DNA of 28,583 bases, taken from a virus. The DNA is taken from positions 1 through 28,583 of the IMG/VR virus record IMGVR_UViG_3300025889_000703; one strand, 5' to 3'. A model generated the notes under the pieces. That model saw only the letters and a list, made by a program, of their open reading frames with translations, did not search any database and had not been told where the DNA came from. Positions 18,946-28,133 of the stretch are shown one piece after another; positions within the stretch are counted from its first letter, which is position 1, and each line of letters starts with the position of its first letter. A program made the translations under genes and the position numbers.

Positions 18946-19642
18946 ACTCTTCCCGATCAGGAAAAAGTACGTTTACGAAACCCTTGAACGGGTAGACGAT
19001 CCCGAACGGGGCAGGCGCTATGGCGACCAGAAGCTGCCCAGCGTGACCACCATCCTGTCTGCTACCAAGGACAAGTCTGGCCTTGATGCGTGGGCCGAGA
19101 GGGTTGGTCGGGATAACGCGGAGCGTATTAAGAACGAAGCGGCCACGGTCGGCACCCATATGCACAACGTGATAGAGCGGATGTTAGCGGCCAGGGACCT
19201 ACCCAGACCCACAACTTGGCTCCAATTGCGGGGTTATGAGATGGGTTACAGGCTCATAAACACGTATTTTTGTCACCTTAAAGAGGTTTGGGGCTCAGAA
19301 GTCACGCTTTATTATCCCGGCAAGTATGCGGGAACAACAGACTTAGTTGGCGTCTATCGGGATCAACCTGCGATAGTTGACTTCAAACAGTCCATCAAGC
19401 CTAAGCAGGCCAAGTGGATTCAGGATTACTTTCACCAGTTGGCAGCCTATGCCATGGCCCATGACATTGTGCATGGAACTTCAATCGAATTTGCGGCAGT
19501 TTTGGTGTCCGTGCAGGATGGATCCACGCAAGAATTCACCACCACAGGCAGTGAATTCAAGCGTTACAAGGAGGAGTGGATGCAGCGAGTGGAGAACTAC
19601 TGGGGCAACTGCAACGTCGTGTCAAACGGGAACAGTGATTGA
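18938..19642 (+). CDS. RecB/Cas4-like PD-(D/E)XK exonuclease
   Basis: 234 aa. The active-site set is complete: VGTHMHNVIE (H74/H76), SEVTLYYPGKYAGTTDLVGV (E121, D135), IVDFKQS (D148, K150) and QLAAYAMA (Q167, Y171), the order of RecB-type nucleases. There is no Cas4 cysteine cluster. Such phage enzymes degrade or resect DNA ends in recombination, or recycle host DNA. It overlaps the SNF2 helicase by 8 nt, suggesting a working pair, and its last 46 nt overlap the tail of the leftward 1130-aa virion gene. A putative annealing partner is not seen nearby except the ssDNA-binding protein. Confidence 0.92.
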   Translation: MIELFPIRKKYVYETLERVDDPERGRRYGDQKLPSVTTILSATKDKSGLDAWAERVGRDNAERIKNEAATVGTHMHNVIERMLAARDLPRPTTWLQLRGYEMGYRLINTYFCHLKEVWGSEVTLYYPGKYAGTTDLVGVYRDQPAIVDFKQSIKPKQAKWIQDYFHQLAAYAMAHDIVHGTSIEFAAVLVSVQDGSTQEFTTTGSEFKRYKEEWMQRVENYWGNCNVVSNGNSD

Positions 19643-22600
19643 AGCATCTGTCGGCTTGACGCTGGCGCTGCTGGTCCTGGCCCTTGGGCCGTGGGTTGTG
19701 GGGCTGGGGCTACTGGTCCTGGCTGAGCTGCTTGTGCAGAAGACATGAAGGGTAGGCCCGTGGTCGGTGGGGCAGGAGGCAGTTGGCGTAAGAGCTTTGA
19801 TGCCGGAACTCCGGTGGTTGGGCTCATAAGCATTTCTTCAACTTCTTCGTCCGTAGGCGGGGGATCGCTTTGATCAAAGTAGTTCATTGTTGCAACGCTA
19901 AGGGGTGCCAAGCCGTTTCGTTTCATTGACTCAATCACGCGCTTTCCAATGTTAAAGAAGGAGCGTTGGTCGTAGGCTTTGCCTCTTTCCAAAAGAGTTG
20001 CCATGAAGGCGGGGTCTTTAGCAGCCCTCTCTAAAACAGCCCTTGTCTTACCAAGGGGCATGTCTTCAAAGAGCTTTTTAAAGGTGCGAACACCGGCGCC
20101 GGCAGCAACAAGGGCTCCTGGTCCAGAGGGCGCGATCTGTGAGGTGACGTTGGTGCCCGCTAAACGAATAGCCAGGTCTTCAAGGGGATTAATGCTGTTT
20201 AGCGTTTCGACAAAACGCCGTGTACCCATTGAATCCTGTGTCTTTTGAATGGTGTCCACGATTTTTTTAAGGCGTGTCATTTCTGCTACATCAACTAAAC
20301 CATTTTTTACCATCATCTCAGAAAGCGACGGTTGGCCAGGTTTAATGGGGCTAAACATAGCACTCTTAAAAGCAGCCGGATCAAAAACAGCCGTGTCCCT
20401 CGCAGGGCCTGCTGGCTCAGGTGCCGCTTTCATAAAGGCCCAGTCGTACAAAGACGAGGCTAAACCACGTTTAGGTGCGTCCCCCAGACCTGTTTTTTGA
20501 AGAACCTTTTTGTTCGTCGCAAGATTAATCAACCGTTGCAGTTGTGTAACGGGCTCGCCTGAAGTAAACGCGTTTGATACAACACGAGTGATGTTTTCCG
20601 GAGAATTTAAGACTGCAGCAAAAGCCGACTTGTCTTGCAAAGACTTGTTAAGCGCGCTTGTGCTATCCAGCACATAACGGAAGTACTCTTCTGCCTTGTT
20701 TACGTTTTGAAGATCGTTGTAAAGCGTTGGATGAAAGCGCTTGAGAATAGCGTCGTTTTGACGTAAAAAGTTTTGGTACTTTGCCGTATCAAAGCTTAGG
20801 CGCTTGGCAAGCTGTCCCGGTTGTGCAGGAACTTCCCTGAACAATCCCCCAATGTCTTGCTCGAATATCTTCTTAAAAGCGTCGTCCACCGATAAAACAT
20901 AGGCGCTGTTTTTGACTTGATCGGCTAAAGGCTTGAGTTCACGAATAGTAGCCTCATCTCCATTTTGAACAGCCGTAGCCCACTTTTGCCGCATTGCAGC
21001 GGCATCCTTGGGATTGTCCACTACCTTTGCCCAAGAGGCGAGTTCAACCGCATCTTCCAGTTCAGCCATTCGCAAGGAGGTACGATCGTTTGCTCTGTTT
21101 AACGTTTGAAAAAACCCATCCACCAAAAGCTCTGGGGGATTCTTTTGAGCACCTGACCGTTTGGAAGCCGTTATTTCAACAGGGAATGCGCGAGTAAAAT
21201 AGTCGTTGAGTGTCCTGGAGAAGGTTATAGCTTCTTTGTACTCAGGAATATTAAAGGCTTCCAAGTCTTTTAGAGCAGCTTGCGCTAACCGGCCGTAAAC
21301 CTCTGCGTCACCTCTCTCTGACCCCGCACGAGCATCTCGGGCAAGACGTAACATGTCCGACCGAAAAGTTTGAAGTTTGCCGGGTGGCAACATCTTTATC
21401 TTTTCGTTTATTTCGGATGTTGTTTCCGGTGGGAGCACCTTAGTTTCTTGGAACTGTCGTGACAAAGTTGCACCGTTATAGGTGTTTACCATGTCCTCAT
21501 CAAGCCCAAGCTCTTTAAGGCGACGCAAAGTATCCGCATTTAAAACTGTTTCGCCGCCAGACATTCCCCTGTCTTCTAAAATGTCCAGCACTTCGTACAT
21601 TAGAGAGGAAGGCTTTTGTTGTTTGAACGTGACCATCTTTGCACGGGTCGCGGCCCAATCTTTCTTAGGCACATTCAAACGTATTAAGTCTTCGTTAGTA
21701 AGCTCTCTGTACCCTGCTGCTTTTGCTTTTTCGTACAAAACCCTTTCAAAGGCGCGCATGTCGGAAAGCGCGTCAATAACAGGTTTTTGAAGCTGCTGTC
21801 CAATTGCTGCACGATATTCAGGTGTATCGGGCGTAAGGCCCTTTGGAAGAGGGTCAATCTTGGCCTGAGCTAATTTTAGCCGTGTGGAAATAAGGTCCCG
21901 GAAATAATCCGACTGAAACTTTGCCGCTTGCAATAGCGCATTGGGATCCTGCGTCTGTGTTAAAGCATTAACAAGCTCTTTGTGGGCCAACATATAAGCA
22001 CGACCCTTGCTTTCAACATCGCCACCAAATTGTGCGCTTTGTTTAGCTAAGGACGCTTCAAAGGCCGACAAGACAGCACTGCCTGATTTTTGTGCGGCAG
22101 TGGGCAAAGCGTCTCCGCGCAAACCAGATATTTCGGGCGACCGAAGGGCAGCCAGGACCTTTTGTGGGTCTTCTTTGAACGTTTCTAGGACGTAGGGATC
22201 GTTAAAAATTGTAAAAAGACGCTTAGCTGCTCGGGACTCTGCTTTGCCTTCACCAAACAACTCTTTAAAAGAATTTTTGACGTTCCTTGCTTCACCAAAG
22301 TTGGATACGATTGTTCGGAAAGGAAAGAAAGCTCCACCACCAAACTCCAAAGCAAACTTTGCTACAGGATCTCCAGGGTATGCAGCTTCTGCAATTCCAC
22401 CCCCAACGCCAGACCCAGTAGCCCCCAAAGCTTCTACCGTGTAAAAAAGCTTTGGTGTTTCACGAGCTGACTTTCCATAAGCAGTAAGCAATCGTGAAGC
22501 CCAGTTGTCCACCATTTCGGGAAGAAAACGAACACTTCCCACAAACGGAAGCGCTCCTCCTGTGGTTTTTGCGCCTTCCCTAAAAGGATCCAGGTCTGGA

Positions 22601-22989
22601 CGACCGGGGGCGGGAAAGAGGTTGTACTTATCTATTAATGCCTTGACTGCGTCCTCACCTTGTAAGCCTGCGGCTAAACCGAGGCCTCCACCCACGACAA
22701 CTGTTAAAGGGGCAAAAGGCCCTGTGTAGGGTGCAGCAAGCATGCCAAGTGCAAGGCCTCCTGTGAGTCCAACGCCGACCGGAGTACTTTCTACGGCACC
22801 TTGAAGAAGTCCTGTTGGTATTTCACCAACTTTCTCTCCTAACGTTGAATACTCACGGTACTCTCCTGGGCGAGAGACCAAAGGCAGGTCCGTTGTCCCT
22901 GGGACATCGTCCAAAGGAACTCCGCCATATCCATAGGTGGTGGCTTCGTCAACATCCGTTTCTTGCGTCGGGGTAAGTAAAGGATCCAT
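19597..22989 (-). CDS. Large internal virion/DNA-ejection type protein
   Basis: 1130 aa, the largest gene. Residues ~40-115 are Gly/Ala-rich and hydrophobic (TPVGVGLTGGLALGMLAAPY, TVVVGGGLGLAAGLQG) and could insert in a membrane; a second glycine-rich patch lies near 170-215. The long remainder is helical, Lys/Glu/Ala-rich without known domain; no lysozyme or transglycosylase motif is seen. The end is Pro/Ala/Gln-rich and closes with SSRQMLQSLFPFD. Size, position last in the late block and amphipathic content fit the internal core proteins that form an ejection tunnel in podoviruses, but this is by analogy. AAGG lies seven bases before the ATG. Confidence 0.6.
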   Translation of the reverse strand: MDPLLTPTQETDVDEATTYGYGGVPLDDVPGTTDLPLVSRPGEYREYSTLGEKVGEIPTGLLQGAVESTPVGVGLTGGLALGMLAAPYTGPFAPLTVVVGGGLGLAAGLQGEDAVKALIDKYNLFPAPGRPDLDPFREGAKTTGGALPFVGSVRFLPEMVDNWASRLLTAYGKSARETPKLFYTVEALGATGSGVGGGIAEAAYPGDPVAKFALEFGGGAFFPFRTIVSNFGEARNVKNSFKELFGEGKAESRAAKRLFTIFNDPYVLETFKEDPQKVLAALRSPEISGLRGDALPTAAQKSGSAVLSAFEASLAKQSAQFGGDVESKGRAYMLAHKELVNALTQTQDPNALLQAAKFQSDYFRDLISTRLKLAQAKIDPLPKGLTPDTPEYRAAIGQQLQKPVIDALSDMRAFERVLYEKAKAAGYRELTNEDLIRLNVPKKDWAATRAKMVTFKQQKPSSLMYEVLDILEDRGMSGGETVLNADTLRRLKELGLDEDMVNTYNGATLSRQFQETKVLPPETTSEINEKIKMLPPGKLQTFRSDMLRLARDARAGSERGDAEVYGRLAQAALKDLEAFNIPEYKEAITFSRTLNDYFTRAFPVEITASKRSGAQKNPPELLVDGFFQTLNRANDRTSLRMAELEDAVELASWAKVVDNPKDAAAMRQKWATAVQNGDEATIRELKPLADQVKNSAYVLSVDDAFKKIFEQDIGGLFREVPAQPGQLAKRLSFDTAKYQNFLRQNDAILKRFHPTLYNDLQNVNKAEEYFRYVLDSTSALNKSLQDKSAFAAVLNSPENITRVVSNAFTSGEPVTQLQRLINLATNKKVLQKTGLGDAPKRGLASSLYDWAFMKAAPEPAGPARDTAVFDPAAFKSAMFSPIKPGQPSLSEMMVKNGLVDVAEMTRLKKIVDTIQKTQDSMGTRRFVETLNSINPLEDLAIRLAGTNVTSQIAPSGPGALVAAGAGVRTFKKLFEDMPLGKTRAVLERAAKDPAFMATLLERGKAYDQRSFFNIGKRVIESMKRNGLAPLSVATMNYFDQSDPPPTDEEVEEMLMSPTTGVPASKLLRQLPPAPPTTGLPFMSSAQAAQPGPVAPAPQPTAQGPGPAAPASSRQMLQSLFPFDTTLQLPQ

Positions 22990-22998
22990 TAAGTTGCC

Positions 22999-25149
22999 TT
23001 ATTGAGTCTTGCCTGGAGCACGGTACCGTTTGATCTTACCACTCGGCAAAATCACCGCAAATTCACCGCCGGGATTTTTCTGTTGGAAGCTTTTAATTGC
23101 TGCTTCATCTCGGTAAGAGAATGTATCTTTTCGACCAATACTAAACTTGTTCGGGTCACGTTTATCCACATACTCTTCTCCAGCCCGTAGTCCAGAGCCC
23201 TTAAGCTGTTCACTTGACATTATGCTGGGTGGAACTCCAAGGCTTTGCCGATAAGTGTCAATTAGGTTGACTTTTACACGAGCCTCATCAATTGTTCGCG
23301 CTAGATGCTTGTCCGGTTGCTCAATGATTTTTGAGTAGTTTTCTTTTTCTTTTAACAACGCGTCATCCAACGACACGAGAGCCGTGCTCATTGCGCCCTC
23401 GCCCCCAAATACCCGTGGGGTTAAGCCGATGAGAGGGCGCAGTTTCTGCATTTCGTCAACAGAAAGTTTTCCCTCATTGGTTGCTAACGCCCTAATTAAA
23501 CCCTCGTTAGCTTTTATAGCATCCTTACGCACCTTGTCTACGACATTGGGAGGCATTCCAGGGACGTTGGATGTAATAAAAGCTTCAGCGGTGTTTAAAG
23601 GTCCAGCCAAGTAGCCACGAGTGTTCCAAAGCTTGGGTTTGCTGGGATCAGTTGACGGCAACAAGTATGAACTCGCAACAAGCTGCGCACCTTCTGGTGT
23701 TTTTGGTGCGGGTTCTGTGGTTTCTACTGCAACCCCGCCTGTAATGTCTTTGCCTGTTGTTGGTTCTTCTGAAGGTGCGGCAGGGCCCTCAGCCACTTTA
23801 ACTGCGGGGAAAGCAAGTGACGATACCTTAATATCAGGACCAAGGCTTTGAATCCACTTGTCCGCAGCCTCTTTTCCGTAGTTACGCTCAAGACCGTCCA
23901 CGAAGGATCGCGGTATGTCGGCCCTTCTTACTTCAGTGGTTACATTCCCCATTTTATCGGTGATCGTAACCATTGTCGGCTGCACCATTTGTGTGACAGC
24001 GTTTAATATACGCGTTTGGCCTGTTGGATCTAAATTTCCTTGAACAAAGGGCGTGATCAGTTCTTGATACTGATTGAAGGGTGTGCCCGTAACTTTTCCA
24101 CCTTTGCCTGCTGCCTTAACCTCTTCTTTCGCAATGTCTGTTTGAAGCTCAAGAAGTTTTTGGTTGGCAGCTCGTTCTGCGGCTATTGTTTCTTCCGCCG
24201 ATTTTAAGCCCGCCAACTTCAACGCCTGATCTTCTTTACGTTTGGCAGCGGCCATTTTCATCATCTCTGCAGGCAAACCCCGTGCAGCGCCCGCAAAACG
24301 GGAAAGAGCGGACCCACGAAGTGGTTGTCCCGTGATTGGGTCCACATTGGCGGCATAAGCAAAACCACGCTCACCTAAGGAGGTTAGAAAGCCTAGCTTG
24401 GCAAGATCGCCTTGGTTTCCACCGAGAAGCTCTTCGTATGCGCGAGTTTTTTGACCGGCTAACTGTGCTAAATCGGAAATCTTCCCTGGTCCACGGGCCA
24501 TGATGCTTTCAACAAGCGAACGACTTGCAGGCAGGGTTGAAGAAGAGTATCCAAGGATAGAAGACGCATCGTTTTCCTCGGAGGCGGCTGCGTCCGTCCT
24601 ACCTTCGCCTCCTTGGCTAAAACGTTGAACAATCCCACCCTGTGCCATTTGCAATGGCGGTGGTCCGGGGGGCATGGCCCCTGGCGCCATATCACCAATC
24701 CCGCCTGCAGGCATCGGCTGCATCGGGGCCATCATATCGGATGGCATGTTGGGGACATTGGGTACGTTGGGCATGTTAGGTGCGCCAACGGGGGAAATCC
24801 CTCCAGGGGGCATCGGGCCAGGAGGCATCATTGCAGCGATACCCTGCTGGGCCAAAACAGGCTGGAGCATGGCAAGAACAGGCTCCGGTGTTTCAACAGC
24901 AGCGGCATAACCTACCAGGTCAGCGAGCTCGTCACGACGAGCATCCACCGAGCGCATGTCACCACGGAGATTGTTCATGAGGATCTCAGGCGAATCAGGT
25001 GTGCGGCCGAGCATCTCACCTGCTTCGTACTCGTCGTCCTCTTCGAACTCGTCGTCGTCCTCGTTCATCATCTCAAGGAAGCCCTGCATGATGCCGACGT
25101 TGTCCACCGGCATCGCTTCCATCTCAATTTCCATGTCTTTTTTAGCCAT
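22999..25149 (-). CDS. Virion structural protein, 716 aa
   Basis: Three parts are visible: an acidic N-terminus (MNEDDDEFEEDDEYEAGE, ~28-45) with TPDSPEILMNNLRGDMRS and a helical block to 105; a Met/Pro/Gly-rich linker (106-165) with PNMPNV-type 9-nt repeats, ending in LQMAQGGIVQRFSQGG (166-181); and a long helical and mixed body of unknown fold (alanine-rich helices at about 280-340). It shares the LQMAxGGIV motif with the 642-aa protein. No enzymatic motif. Likely an internal or tail-associated virion protein, made in amounts matching its neighbours (9-nt gaps). Function is inferred from position and composition. Confidence 0.6.
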   Translation of the reverse strand: MAKKDMEIEMEAMPVDNVGIMQGFLEMMNEDDDEFEEDDEYEAGEMLGRTPDSPEILMNNLRGDMRSVDARRDELADLVGYAAAVETPEPVLAMLQPVLAQQGIAAMMPPGPMPPGGISPVGAPNMPNVPNVPNMPSDMMAPMQPMPAGGIGDMAPGAMPPGPPPLQMAQGGIVQRFSQGGEGRTDAAASEENDASSILGYSSSTLPASRSLVESIMARGPGKISDLAQLAGQKTRAYEELLGGNQGDLAKLGFLTSLGERGFAYAANVDPITGQPLRGSALSRFAGAARGLPAEMMKMAAAKRKEDQALKLAGLKSAEETIAAERAANQKLLELQTDIAKEEVKAAGKGGKVTGTPFNQYQELITPFVQGNLDPTGQTRILNAVTQMVQPTMVTITDKMGNVTTEVRRADIPRSFVDGLERNYGKEAADKWIQSLGPDIKVSSLAFPAVKVAEGPAAPSEEPTTGKDITGGVAVETTEPAPKTPEGAQLVASSYLLPSTDPSKPKLWNTRGYLAGPLNTAEAFITSNVPGMPPNVVDKVRKDAIKANEGLIRALATNEGKLSVDEMQKLRPLIGLTPRVFGGEGAMSTALVSLDDALLKEKENYSKIIEQPDKHLARTIDEARVKVNLIDTYRQSLGVPPSIMSSEQLKGSGLRAGEEYVDKRDPNKFSIGRKDTFSYRDEAAIKSFQQKNPGGEFAVILPSGKIKRYRAPGKTQ

Positions 25150-25158
25150 ATATGCCTC

Positions 25159-26112
25159 TTAGAATACGCCTGCAACCTTGCCCGCGCCGTAAGTGCTTAA
25201 CCCACCCAGCGCAACACCTGCAACTTGTTGGAAGGGGCTCGCCTGCGGGACCGCTGCAGATGTTGTTGCCATTTGCGACGACGGTGCGCCCTTATAAATG
25301 TCAGACAAGAAGGCTGCCTGTTGATAGGGAGCGTACATTCTTTGCATCTCCGATGCACGAATTGCATCCAGTTGCCGCTGCGACTGGCCCTGTTCAGACT
25401 GGCCAAGACCGTACAGAAAGCTAATGTCACCCTGTTGCATTTGCTGTGCGGTTTGTCCTAAAGCGGCCTGTTGGACGCCAAGCTGCCCAGCCTGTTGGCC
25501 TAGCTGCCCAAAGAGCTGTCCAATTCCGAGTTGACGCTGTCGCGCAGCCTCTTCGGCCTGCATGGCCGCTTGTTGAGCCTGAGCATAATTTTGTGCATAA
25601 CCCTGAGCAATCTGTTGCGCCATAAGATTTTGGACATTCCGCTCCATCTCCGCACGTTGAACACCCTCTCGGGTACCACCAAAAGCGCCTGTACGCACGG
25701 CTTGAGCTGCCTGGGACTGTCCTGCAATGTCTGCTTGACGGCGAATATCTTGCAAGCTTTGTTCCGTTACCGCCTGCTGATAGGGGTTCATAAAAGCAGC
25801 TGCTGAGCGAGGATCGTACATTCCGGCTGCACCAGAAGCCGCAATCTGGCCTACCTGCGTTGCGCCTAATCCCTGACCAAGGGCAACATTCCCCGCTTCG
25901 ATGTAAGGCAGGTAGCTACCAATCCCCTGTTGCATCCCTGCCTGAAGTGCAGCCTGCTGGGCGGGAGAGAAGCTGGCCACTTGGTATTCAGGTAGCTGTC
26001 CACCAAACTCGGGGCGATAAGCAAGCTTAGCGGCCTCGCCAAGAAGCTGAAGCTTGATCGCCTCAAGTTCCTCGGCCTCTCGGACTATTTGTGTTTCTGT
26101 TGTTGCGGCCAT
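25159..26112 (-). CDS. Gln/Ala-rich virion-associated protein
   Basis: 317 aa. Helical from end to end: KLAYRPEFGGQLPEYQVASF, AAAFMNPYQQAVTEQSLQDI, then AVRTGAFGGTREGVQRAEME and a long Gln/Ala helix (GYAQNYAQAQQAAMQAEEAA). The NPYQQAVTE...AGAFGGTRE pattern is one I know from conserved structural genes of aquatic podoviruses and their relatives. It resembles internal virion proteins in composition; the role is likely in DNA ejection or core assembly. A Ser/Gly-rich hydrophobic end (VAGVALGGLSTYGAGKVAGV) closes it. Gap of three bases to the upstream gene. Confidence 0.65.
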   Translation of the reverse strand: MAATTETQIVREAEELEAIKLQLLGEAAKLAYRPEFGGQLPEYQVASFSPAQQAALQAGMQQGIGSYLPYIEAGNVALGQGLGATQVGQIAASGAAGMYDPRSAAAFMNPYQQAVTEQSLQDIRRQADIAGQSQAAQAVRTGAFGGTREGVQRAEMERNVQNLMAQQIAQGYAQNYAQAQQAAMQAEEAARQRQLGIGQLFGQLGQQAGQLGVQQAALGQTAQQMQQGDISFLYGLGQSEQGQSQRQLDAIRASEMQRMYAPYQQAAFLSDIYKGAPSSQMATTSAAVPQASPFQQVAGVALGGLSTYGAGKVAGVF

Positions 26113-26115
26113 AAT

Positions 26116-28044
26116 CTATGCCTTTGCAGTTTTGCCTACGGGACCGCCTTCAAGCATTTTCATCAGCTTGTACATCTTGGCAGCGCCTTTGCGACGGCTT
26201 CCGCCGCCCATGTTACGAACGGCCTGGGCCGTGAAAACGAACTCGCCATCGGAGAGCATCGCCGGGATGTCATCGGACGTTCCCGTGCCTGGGCCATTAA
26301 TCGCGCCGTTTTTACGGGGGAAATCTTCTACGCCCTGAGGTCCTGAACCCTTTGCCGCGCGGTAAGTTGGTTGTGAACTAGGTAAAAACGATCCAAAAAA
26401 CTCAGGCCGATCTCGTCGGAACTGGGCTACTTTTTCTGCTCTTTGGGCGTCGTATTCTTCCTGTGTCATGCCTTCAGGGGCAGGAACCTTGAACAAGGAG
26501 TCCAAGCCGCCCGTTGCAGCCAGTGTTGTTCCTGCTACTGCGGCAAGTGGGCCGTATTTGGTCAGGAACCCAGGAGCTTCTTTTGCAGCCGTATCAGTAG
26601 CAAGCTTCAGAGTTTCAGCCGTGTTTGGAAGCCCAAACTTGCCACCCTGTTCTATCGGGGTTGTGAGGTCCTTAAAAATGGTTTCTGCAGAACGACCTTG
26701 AATACTTGCTCGTGTGGGTGAAAGGTAGTCTGTGACAACGTTTTTTGCTCCCGTATAAACGTCTTGTGCGCCTTGCGTAACACGGTCAAGTATTCCTCCA
26801 GGGGGTTGGAGAGGAGCATTTAGGTCAACACCCGTGATGGTAGAGGGTTGAGGCAATCCAGGACGCAACCCCTGTTGAACATTGATGTCTACCGGCGGCT
26901 CTACAAATCGCCCAAAGGCACCCGCTTCTGCGGGTGGAGCTGAGGCTAATTGTTCCGTTGCGGTGCCTACTCCAGGAGGCGTAGGAGGTGCTGCAGCGTC
27001 CGGTCCACCGCTAATAAACTCGGCGGCTTTACGGAAAGGTGACGTAATGTTATCTAAACCCTTGGTAAACCCCTCTCCAAGGGTTTGAGGGGCGCCTGCT
27101 GCAGGAGCCCCTGAAAACCCTGCCTCTCCAAACACCCCCGCTCCGGCAAAAGATAATGCGCCCGCTGTAAGTCCACTACGAAGAGCTGTTTTAAAACCAT
27201 CACCAGCAAGAAGACTTGAACCAAAGACACCAAGACCCGCAGATAGACCAAACGATGCCGCAGGTCCTACACCCCCTAAAAGCCCTCCTGCTATTGGACC
27301 AAGAAACGCGCCCAAGGCAATACCCGTTACGATCCGCCCAACCGTGCTCTTTGCAAACTTTTTAACAGCCCTGCCAATACTTTTAAACGCTTTGCCAATA
27401 CCTCTAAAAAGACCTTTTAAGAAGAACTCAGGCAAACCCGTGTAAGGGTTGATGGTCCCTGATCCGCCCATGCGCTTCAACATCATCGCCTCTTGCGGCG
27501 TGATGTGAGCAAGCATTGTGTCGCCATTACGGCCCATTGCGGCCATCTCACGTGCAATCGGCGTCATCTGCGGCAGCCCTACAATCCCACCCTCTGCCAT
27601 CTGAAGCGGCATGTCCATGGGCATATCTTGGCCCGTGGGCCGTGATTCTTGGGACAGGTTTTCTGCCTCTTCGACCGCCATACGCAGGGCTACAAAGAAC
27701 TCCAAGTCAAAAGTCTCGGGAAGAATGTCTTCTGGCACACCTTCTGCGAGCAACCGAGCACGAACTTCAGGATAGTTGTTTGGATCACCGAACACGGCTT
27801 CCACCACCCGGCGCATGAGGGCCACGTCTTCAGACGTCAAGCCTGCGTCACGGATGGTTTGTAAGAATTCTTGAACCTCTGCCTGGTCCATCTCGGAGCC
27901 GGCAGACAACAATTCACGTGTAAAACGCGGATAGCCCATGTCACGCGCAGCTTGTTGCGCAGCGATCAATGGTGCAAAAGAGTCGAGTCCGTCTTGGGAA
28001 GTTGCGCCGCCAACGTTCGCGGGCAAGTTCATGATGCCTTCCAT
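26116..28044 (-). CDS. Virion structural protein with conserved phage C-terminal motif
   Basis: 642 aa from the ATG at 28044 behind GAAAGGA; a TTG 15 nt upstream is not needed. N-terminal helices (1-130), MDMPLQMAEGGIVGLPQM (143-160), MLAHITPQEAMMLKRMGG (177-194), a basic amphipathic stretch (AFKSIGRAVKKFAKST, ~219-234), a Gly/Ala-rich hydrophobic region (238-282) and a variable Pro/Gly linker region. The end, DDIPAMLSDGEFVFTAQAVR, GGG and KGAAKMYKLMKMLEGG, is a motif recurring in virion proteins of marine cyanophages and pelagiphages. That motif is certain; function is unknown (ejection or tail protein by context). Confidence 0.68.
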   Translation of the reverse strand: MEGIMNLPANVGGATSQDGLDSFAPLIAAQQAARDMGYPRFTRELLSAGSEMDQAEVQEFLQTIRDAGLTSEDVALMRRVVEAVFGDPNNYPEVRARLLAEGVPEDILPETFDLEFFVALRMAVEEAENLSQESRPTGQDMPMDMPLQMAEGGIVGLPQMTPIAREMAAMGRNGDTMLAHITPQEAMMLKRMGGSGTINPYTGLPEFFLKGLFRGIGKAFKSIGRAVKKFAKSTVGRIVTGIALGAFLGPIAGGLLGGVGPAASFGLSAGLGVFGSSLLAGDGFKTALRSGLTAGALSFAGAGVFGEAGFSGAPAAGAPQTLGEGFTKGLDNITSPFRKAAEFISGGPDAAAPPTPPGVGTATEQLASAPPAEAGAFGRFVEPPVDINVQQGLRPGLPQPSTITGVDLNAPLQPPGGILDRVTQGAQDVYTGAKNVVTDYLSPTRASIQGRSAETIFKDLTTPIEQGGKFGLPNTAETLKLATDTAAKEAPGFLTKYGPLAAVAGTTLAATGGLDSLFKVPAPEGMTQEEYDAQRAEKVAQFRRDRPEFFGSFLPSSQPTYRAAKGSGPQGVEDFPRKNGAINGPGTGTSDDIPAMLSDGEFVFTAQAVRNMGGGSRRKGAAKMYKLMKMLEGGPVGKTAKA

Positions 28045-28133
28045 GGATGTCCTTTCCAAATTAATCTGTAGGCCTCATGTGGGCGCGCGCCGGGAAAGGA
28101 CGCGGATTTAACCCAGATTATCGCCTTTTTCAT
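28029..28133 (-). CDS. 34-aa mini-protein in the late operon
   Basis: ATG at 28133 overlaps the stop of the 109-aa gene (TAATG) and is preceded by ACAGGAACTA; it runs MKKAIIWVKSASFPGARPHE and ends at a TGA 16 nt inside the 642-aa gene. The stop-start coupling on the left, the overlap on the right, and the filling of an otherwise empty gap argue for a real gene. The N-terminus is basic and hydrophobic, then Gly/Pro and Trp-rich. No function can be given. Confidence 0.5.
   Translation of the reverse strand: MKKAIIWVKSASFPGARPHEAYRLIWKGHPWKAS

Noticed and set aside
19635-19748. 37-aa very hydrophobic plus-strand frame (GTG start) after the exonuclease
   Set aside because: It is antisense to the Pro/Ala/Gln-rich end of the virion protein, whose codons turn into Leu/Gly/Val in reverse, so hydrophobicity is an artefact. 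It has only GGGAACA upstream. A holin-like gene cannot be excluded but is not supported.
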